Positions 15,420-20,135 of a stretch of 20,135 nt of DNA are shown piece by piece. The notes beneath the pieces were generated by a model. The model saw only the letters and a list, made by a program, of their open reading frames with translations. It ran no database searches and was not told the DNA's origin. Within the stretch, counting starts at the first letter, position 1; every line of letters begins with the position of its first letter. The position numbers and the translations under genes are program-made. Source of the stretch: a virus; the IMG/VR virus record IMGVR_UViG_3300046756_000296, positions 1 through 20,135 of that record; one strand, written 5' to 3'.

Positions 15420-17449
15420 TATCTAACCACTTTAAATACGTGTCCATCAAAATACTGTTGTCTGTTATCTCTATCGACTCTGAATTCCATATTATAGAAT
15501 CTCTCAGGTTGTAAAGTATTAAACCAAAAATCAAAATAGTTTCCGTTTGCATCACAACTTACTTTCGTATATGTTGTATCAAATGGAACTATAACTAAAT
15601 TAGTTTCAGCATCTCTTACTTGGTAATAAGTATTCTGTGGAAGATATTTAATTGTAGTATATGGGTTAGATTCCGAAAAACTTCTTTGTGGATATCGCTC
15701 TCTACCTACAATTCTAATTCTAGCTTTTGAATTTTCTTTATACTCTGATAGTAAATTCTTTGGATAGATTACAATATCATCTCCTGTTAATTCCAATAAT
15801 GAACCTGTTACGAATGATGAATCATCCCATTGAACTTCCAATGTAGGAACGTAAATTGTATGAGTATCATTAGAAAAGAATTTAGATGAGCCGTATCTAA
15901 TAGAACTACTTTCTTCTGCAATAGGTCTTTTGATTATAAATCCGTTGTTAGGTCGTGAACCATTTATCCAATCATTTACATAATCAGTAACATCAGCATT
16001 TAAATCCGTTGTGTATTTGGTAAACTTCTGAGAAACGTTTGTGTTACTTAATGATGCAGTGTACCATGTACCACCACCTTCATTTTTAAAGTATGAAGCT
16101 TCTGTTTGGGGTACAATTGGTAGTGAACCCGAATACGATATTCTAAAGTTATCAATAGACCCGGTAACTCCACCAGAACCACTTTGGAAATAAGTGTATG
16201 CGAATCTATAAGTACCCGATTTCGGTGGTGTAAATACAAGTGATTGAGTTGATGATGCTGTTATTTGACTCTGTAACCCTGTCACTTGTGAAGGATTCAT
16301 TTTTAAATCATTAACATCATACATTGTAAATCCAAACGATGGAAATGTTCCTAAATTGAGTTCTGATGTAATTGTATATTGTAAACTACTTTCTAAATGT
16401 TTTGAGTATTCAGCATCAGCACCAGCTATATTTCTTGCTTCTAATTGTAATTTAGAATTCTTTACACCTTGAAATGGTGTTGAATTATCAGTTCCCTTAA
16501 TTACGTTTCGTTGTACAAAACTTCCTTCATTAACTGAGAAGGTTTCCCATATTAAAGTATTACTATCTTTTTCTGTAACAAATACTTCATCAAAGATACC
16601 AGTTGTTGATTTAGAAGTACCTTCATTATCAAAAAATGTGAATCTTAATTTATGTTCACCTTCAGATGTAGTATTTAAATCAAATGATTGAGTAGAAGCA
16701 GTTGTAATATTACCTACCATATCTGTATATACATCTGAACCGTTGATTTGACCATCAGGTGTTTCTACTCTGAATTGTACATCTGTATAATCTTTTGGGT
16801 CTATTTGAAATTGAACTCCATATGTTTTAGCGTTTTCTAAATATAACGGAAATATCAAAGTAGTACCAGAAAAGTTAGATGCAGAAACAACCAACCTCTC
16901 ATCTTCTACGAACATAAAAGGAGAATTACCAGCAATATCGTTGATAGATTCTGTTAAAAATGTTGAACCTGTTCCATTCGCAAATGTTTGAGATAGTACA
17001 ATACCTTCTGTTGGGTTTGATGATACAGATGACCCATTGAAGATACTAGATGAATTTACATTCCAAATAGTATTACCATCTGTTGTTCCCCAATTACATC
17101 CAGTTTTGGTTATAGGAGTATGTAACCACTTACCAATACCCTCAGACCAACTTTGAGATATTGGAAATATATCTAATGAGTACTCTGATTGAACTTCATT
17201 TTCTTCGACAGATGTTAGATTTAGTTTGTATTTTATACTACCACTAATATCACCATCTACTATAGATTGTGATATTGATGTTAAATCAAATGTGGTTAAT
17301 ACCCTACTATTACCAACCCATATTGAATTTGTATCTTCATCATACAGTTTGGTAATTTCTAATATTTCATCTTTACCTGTGTTCTGATTCTTACGCAGGT
17401 TTGATTCGTATATCGTAGTATCTTTTTGTCCGTATATTCTATAAATCAT
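15419..17449 (-). CDS. DNRLRE-type (disaggregatase-like) virion protein with two inserted beta-sandwich modules
   Basis: Protein of 676 aa. Residues ~5-120 (D-T-T-I-Y-E, N-S-R-V-L-T-T-F-D-L-T-S-I, Y-K-L-N-L, F-P-I-S-Q-S-W-S-E-G) match the start of a DNRLRE/disaggregatase-related carbohydrate-binding-type domain. Its second half appears only at ~455-545 (GGGTWYT, N-A-D-V-T-D-Y-V-N-D-W, N-N-G-F-I-I-K-R, the THTIYVPTLEVQWDDS strand). Between them lie two similar beta-rich modules (~150-295 and ~297-440), each with an I-T-x-x-S-T-Q-S motif and a closing G-x-x-D strand. Residues ~548-676 form another beta domain (RIRIVGRERYPQRSF, NTYYQVRD, FWFNTLQPERFYNMEFRV). A role as a wedge-attached, possibly glycan-binding protein is inferred. 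It starts 10 nt after gp6 with a strong Shine-Dalgarno. Confidence 0.75.
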   Translation of the reverse strand: MIYRIYGQKDTTIYESNLRKNQNTGKDEILEITKLYDEDTNSIWVGNSRVLTTFDLTSISQSIVDGDISGSIKYKLNLTSVEENEVQSEYSLDIFPISQSWSEGIGKWLHTPITKTGCNWGTTDGNTIWNVNSSSIFNGSSVSSNPTEGIVLSQTFANGTGSTFLTESINDIAGNSPFMFVEDERLVVSASNFSGTTLIFPLYLENAKTYGVQFQIDPKDYTDVQFRVETPDGQINGSDVYTDMVGNITTASTQSFDLNTTSEGEHKLRFTFFDNEGTSKSTTGIFDEVFVTEKDSNTLIWETFSVNEGSFVQRNVIKGTDNSTPFQGVKNSKLQLEARNIAGADAEYSKHLESSLQYTITSELNLGTFPSFGFTMYDVNDLKMNPSQVTGLQSQITASSTQSLVFTPPKSGTYRFAYTYFQSGSGGVTGSIDNFRISYSGSLPIVPQTEASYFKNEGGGTWYTASLSNTNVSQKFTKYTTDLNADVTDYVNDWINGSRPNNGFIIKRPIAEESSSIRYGSSKFFSNDTHTIYVPTLEVQWDDSSFVTGSLLELTGDDIVIYPKNLLSEYKENSKARIRIVGRERYPQRSFSESNPYTTIKYLPQNTYYQVRDAETNLVIVPFDTTYTKVSCDANGNYFDFWFNTLQPERFYNMEFRVDRDNRQQYFDGHVFKVVR

Positions 17450-17455
17450 ATTATT

Positions 17456-17461
17456 CTCCTT
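17456..17461 (-). promoter_or_regulatory. Shine-Dalgarno overlapping the gp6 stop codon
   Basis: The minus strand reads TAAGGAG, in which the TAA stop of gp6 (17462-17460) provides the first bases of AAGGAG. It lies six nucleotides before the ATG at 17449 and is the strongest ribosome binding site seen in the window. Confidence 0.7.
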
Positions 17462-19439
17462 AGAAAGATTGAGTTACAACCTTACCCCTTATATCTACAT
17501 TAGGATACTTAACTTCAAATATAGCAGGGTCTTTAGGTGGATATATAATACCCAATCTAGTTGCCGGCTTTAAATCATATTTGTTTGGTGAATAGTTTCC
17601 ATTAAATTTATTAAATATTTGTAAACCACCTTCTCCATCAGAATTAGGTCGTGGTACTGTTTGAACTCCATCTACTTTATCTAATAAAACATAAACCTGT
17701 GATATGTTTATTGGTTGATTTACTTTCCAATTATCAATATTAAAGAAATCTTTTAGTGCGGCTATACACCTTAAAAGAACTTCATTAGAGTTGTAATCTG
17801 GTAAAGTTATTATATCAAAATTCATTGCAATGTTAACAATGTATGCATCTTTAATATTAACAGCATCGGTTAGGATTCTATAATAAGATAGATAATTTTT
17901 TAAATTGTTTTTAGTAGCAGGGTTTAACTGAGTTACCTTTTTATCCTTATCGTAACCTAATGTGTATAGGTTAAGAGCCAATGGATTTGGAGATTCTGTT
18001 TCAACGATTGTTGGTATAGGGTCGTTTGGTAATATAGCATGAGGTGAAAAACTTCCGTTACCTTTTGTTTCTATTTGGTAATCTTGTACTAAATAAGCTT
18101 TAGCAACAGAACCAAACTGAGGTGGTAATGCATAACATCTCATAATATAATCTTCTCTACTTACCGTTCTGTTCTGAGCTGCAAAATAGGCCATTGCATT
18201 ATTACGAATCTCATCTTCACTTTCTTTACTTCTACCACCAACAGCTGGTTCTGGATTTGTAACTGCCAATGAGTTTTGAATAAATCTTAAAGTATCTTGA
18301 TTTAGATTTATAGTATTATCATTTTCAAATACCCTACTATTAATCGATGTTAAATCTTTAGCAGGTACGTTATCCTCAACACCGTTACCAACTAAATATT
18401 CTACTGTAAGAGTTGTGTTTGATGGAGCAACACCATATGTTTTTGTATATAAAAAATTAGACGGGTCTATACCCTGGTCTAAATCACCTGAATTTTCATA
18501 TAAGGAAGAACCTACATTGTCAGGATTAGGAATTATCTCTTCATCTGCATTAGATGATATACCCGCTCCAAACTGTATAACCAATTCTGTTTCTGATTCG
18601 AATCGAGTTATAAATCTTTTAGGTACTCTTTTCAATTCCAATAAGAATGGAGTTTCTCCACTATATGGTTGTAAGTTAGTAGAGTTATCTTCATTATTTT
18701 CTATTTGTTCAAATACAGTATCCTGTGCTAAAAACGGAACTTCAGTCCAACTATCTCCATCATCATCCATTATGGATTTGATTTTAATTATTTTATCATC
18801 TGTTACTTTTATTTTATCATATATTCTAGGTGAATCAAATGTATATTGTTCTGATTTAACAGCACCACTTGATGCCTTAACAGATTTTTTTAATAAATAA
18901 TAAATAGGTTCGTTAGTGTTTTCATCAATCTGATAAACGGAAACTTCTGTTGGACTAAATGATGATGATACAGAAAAATCTACACCAAATTGGGTTGTAA
19001 ACTCTACACTTCCATTAGAATCAGAACCAACTTTCATTCCACTTGCAACTTTTAACGCATAATCAAAATCAGGTTTCACATTTACACCACTTCCTTTTGC
19101 TGGTACTAAATGAAATAAATCCAAATTAACAGATGCTGGACAAACGTTTTTTGGTTTATAACCATATGTTGTAGCTAGATTAAAAAGGTTTGCCTTTTCT
19201 TCTGCATTGGTTAGTAGAGATTCTCTCAACTGAGTATCTGTATAAAAGGATAATACATCACCTACATACGATGCCATTTCTATAAACATCATACCAGGTG
19301 AAGATTCATTAAAATCATTATAGGTGTTTGGGAAATAAGTTTTAGAAAAATCAACTAAGTTTTTTCTCAACTCCCCAAAGTCCTTACCTATAAGTTTTAC
19401 ATCCTTTTGGACTAAATCTGATTTGTTTGCCTTTGCCAT
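17460..19439 (-). CDS. 6: Baseplate wedge subunit, T4 gp6-like
   Basis: Protein of 659 aa, almost exactly the 660 aa of T4 gp6. The N-terminal ~100 residues carry the family signature: D-F-x-E-L-R-x-N-L at 20-28, NDFNESSPGMMFIEMASYVGDVLSFYTD across 41-68, a Glu-rich helix, then LATTYGYKPK at 88-97. The central T-L-T-V-E-Y-L-V-G-N-G-V near 343-354 and the region 400-452 (GGRSKESEDEIRNNA...R-T-V-S-R-E-D-Y...G-S-V-A-K-A) are typical of gp6 and baseplate J-like proteins. In T4, gp6 forms the iris-like ring that links the six wedges and drives baseplate opening. It is 8 nt after gp25, matching the T4 order 25-(26)-6 without gp26 in between. The start is supported by AGGAA upstream. Confidence 0.93.
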   Translation of the reverse strand: MAKANKSDLVQKDVKLIGKDFGELRKNLVDFSKTYFPNTYNDFNESSPGMMFIEMASYVGDVLSFYTDTQLRESLLTNAEEKANLFNLATTYGYKPKNVCPASVNLDLFHLVPAKGSGVNVKPDFDYALKVASGMKVGSDSNGSVEFTTQFGVDFSVSSSFSPTEVSVYQIDENTNEPIYYLLKKSVKASSGAVKSEQYTFDSPRIYDKIKVTDDKIIKIKSIMDDDGDSWTEVPFLAQDTVFEQIENNEDNSTNLQPYSGETPFLLELKRVPKRFITRFESETELVIQFGAGISSNADEEIIPNPDNVGSSLYENSGDLDQGIDPSNFLYTKTYGVAPSNTTLTVEYLVGNGVEDNVPAKDLTSINSRVFENDNTINLNQDTLRFIQNSLAVTNPEPAVGGRSKESEDEIRNNAMAYFAAQNRTVSREDYIMRCYALPPQFGSVAKAYLVQDYQIETKGNGSFSPHAILPNDPIPTIVETESPNPLALNLYTLGYDKDKKVTQLNPATKNNLKNYLSYYRILTDAVNIKDAYIVNIAMNFDIITLPDYNSNEVLLRCIAALKDFFNIDNWKVNQPINISQVYVLLDKVDGVQTVPRPNSDGEGGLQIFNKFNGNYSPNKYDLKPATRLGIIYPPKDPAIFEVKYPNVDIRGKVVTQSF

Positions 19440-19447
19440 TTAAGTTC

Positions 19448-19891
19448 CTATTCTATAGTTGCAGTTCCTGCGGAATCTACATATAATATTATTTGTTCGT
19501 TAGCACCTTGTTCTGTGACTCTAAAGTCTAATGTGATACCAACATAATTTCTATCCTCATCAGGTGTAACGTTTACCTTGTCAATAATTATGTAGGGAAG
19601 CCAGAAATTGATATCTTCTATAATACCAGATTCTAATCTTTGTTTTAAATCTAATGTTATTGGTTCAAATAACAATGCGTATATCTGAGAACCGAACTCA
19701 GGTTGAAATAATCTTTCACCTTTTCTCGTCAGTAACAAATTTTTTAAATTAGATATGGCTTGTTCTTCGGTTGAGTATGATAAATCAAATAACCCACCAC
19801 GTAGTCCAGAGAATGGTAATTTTATACCAACGGCCACATCGGGCTCAAAATCTATTGGATTGTAAAAATATTCTTTTCTCGCCTTAGCCAT
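19448..19891 (-). CDS. 25: Baseplate wedge subunit, GPW/gp25 family
   Basis: Protein of 147 aa (T4 gp25 is 132 aa). The family core is clear: T-R-K-G-E-R-L-F-Q-P-E-F-G-S at 55-68 followed by L-L-F-E-P at 73-77, then a helix and two strands. The E-P-x acidic motif is a hallmark of gp25/GPW proteins, which nucleate the sheath at the baseplate periphery in contractile injection systems. It begins 2 nt after the stop of the upstream gene, with G-rich AAAGGG a short distance before the ATG, so it is translationally close to that gene. It is followed by gp6. No unusual residues were noticed. Confidence 0.95.
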   Translation of the reverse strand: MAKARKEYFYNPIDFEPDVAVGIKLPFSGLRGGLFDLSYSTEEQAISNLKNLLLTRKGERLFQPEFGSQIYALLFEPITLDLKQRLESGIIEDINFWLPYIIIDKVNVTPDEDRNYVGITLDFRVTEQGANEQIILYVDSAGTATIE

Positions 19892-19893
19892 TT

Positions 19894-20135
19894 TTATCTA
19901 CCCTTTTTCTTTTCAATAGCTTTCATTAATTGAGAATAATCTTTTGTCATAGCTCCAACTGCGGCCGCTACTTGTTCGTTATTAGTATCAATCGGTTTAC
20001 CATCTATATCAGTAGTTGGTGCTACTGAGGTAGAACCATTATCCACCCATCGTTGTGCTTGATTAGACCCAAATTGAGAATCCATAGTTCTCCATTCGCC
20101 ATCATTCATTGTTTGATTTAACATTTCATTTAACA
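19894..20135 (-). CDS. C-terminal end of an unidentified protein, partial
   Basis: The reading frame enters the window from the right edge. An internal ATG at 20124 would give 76 aa, but the frame stays open upstream to the edge (codons for Leu, Asn, Glu precede it), so the true start is probably outside. Visible content is Asp/Asn/Gly-rich, then a helical end (E-Q-V-A-A-A-V-G-A-M, D-Y-S-Q-L-M-K-A-I-E-K-K-K-G-R). No domain is recognised. In T4-like genomes a baseplate hub protein such as gp5 or gp53 can lie upstream of gp25, but nothing here proves that. The stop is 2 nt from the gp25 start. Confidence 0.6.
   Translation of the reverse strand, partial: LNEMLNQTMNDGEWRTMDSQFGSNQAQRWVDNGSTSVAPTTDIDGKPIDTNNEQVAAAVGAMTKDYSQLMKAIEKKKGR

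Noticed and set aside
16048-16239. Short minus-strand frame of 63 aa
   Set aside because: It is an out-of-frame shadow inside the 676-aa gene with no ribosome binding site or recognisable content.
18415-18900. Open frame of 161 aa on the plus strand
   Set aside because: It lies fully inside the clear gp6 gene, shows no domain, and its composition is that of reverse-complement AT-rich coding DNA. The other plus-strand frames of 60-92 aa were rejected for the same reason.
1-20135. tRNA genes, CRISPR arrays, integrase or insertion sequences
   Set aside because: The window is almost entirely covered by long minus-strand genes; the gene-free gaps are at most about 150 bp and contain no cloverleaf, spacer-repeat pattern or terminal inverted repeats that I could see.

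Overview
This window looks like part of an AT-rich genome of a T4-like, contractile-tailed bacteriophage (Caudoviricetes, myovirus morphology). The evidence is a GPW/gp25-family baseplate wedge protein directly followed by a full-length T4 gp6-like wedge protein, a train of very large beta-rich virion proteins, and T4-type replication/recombination proteins (gp61-like primase, gp47/gp46-like nuclease). All recognised genes lie on the minus strand, so transcription runs from high to low coordinates. The structural proteins resemble those I associate from memory with uncultured marine T4-like phages. The host cannot be read from the window. No tRNA, CRISPR array, insertion sequence or integrase is visible.

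Layout in transcription order: (1) 20135-19894, the 3' end of an unidentified gene; (2) 19891-17460, the baseplate core, gp25 then gp6; (3) 17449-6620, four proteins that follow gp6 where T4 has gp7-gp12: a 676-aa DNRLRE-type protein, a 646-aa protein of unknown fold, a giant 1837-aa protein (P2 gpI-like segment, LamG-like jellyroll, seven ~19-residue repeats, charged tail) and a 448-aa Pro-rich/charged protein; the last three starts are TAATG stop-start overlaps; (4) a 149-bp AT-rich gap with three copies of a 10-bp motif; (5) 6470-4696, a 220-aa protein and a 362-aa protein, closed by a rho-independent terminator; (6) 4566-2689, a 625-aa LamG protein whose C-terminal module is shared with the 362-aa protein; (7) 2676-1, a recombination/replication block: T7-type endonuclease I, a primase with a degraded zinc ribbon, and a protein open at the left edge that joins an SbcD/gp47 metallophosphoesterase to the start of an SbcC/gp46 ATPase.

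As a whole, the right 17.5 kb would build the baseplate and its peripheral adhesin-like decorations. The left 2.7 kb would process replicating DNA: Holliday-junction cleavage, priming, and end resection. The most unusual items are the SbcD-SbcC single-chain fusion, the primase that has lost three of four zinc cysteines, the T7-type resolvase in a T4-like genome, the nested and repeat-rich architecture of the large baseplate proteins, and a recurrent TATAAATA-type motif in the gene-free gaps.
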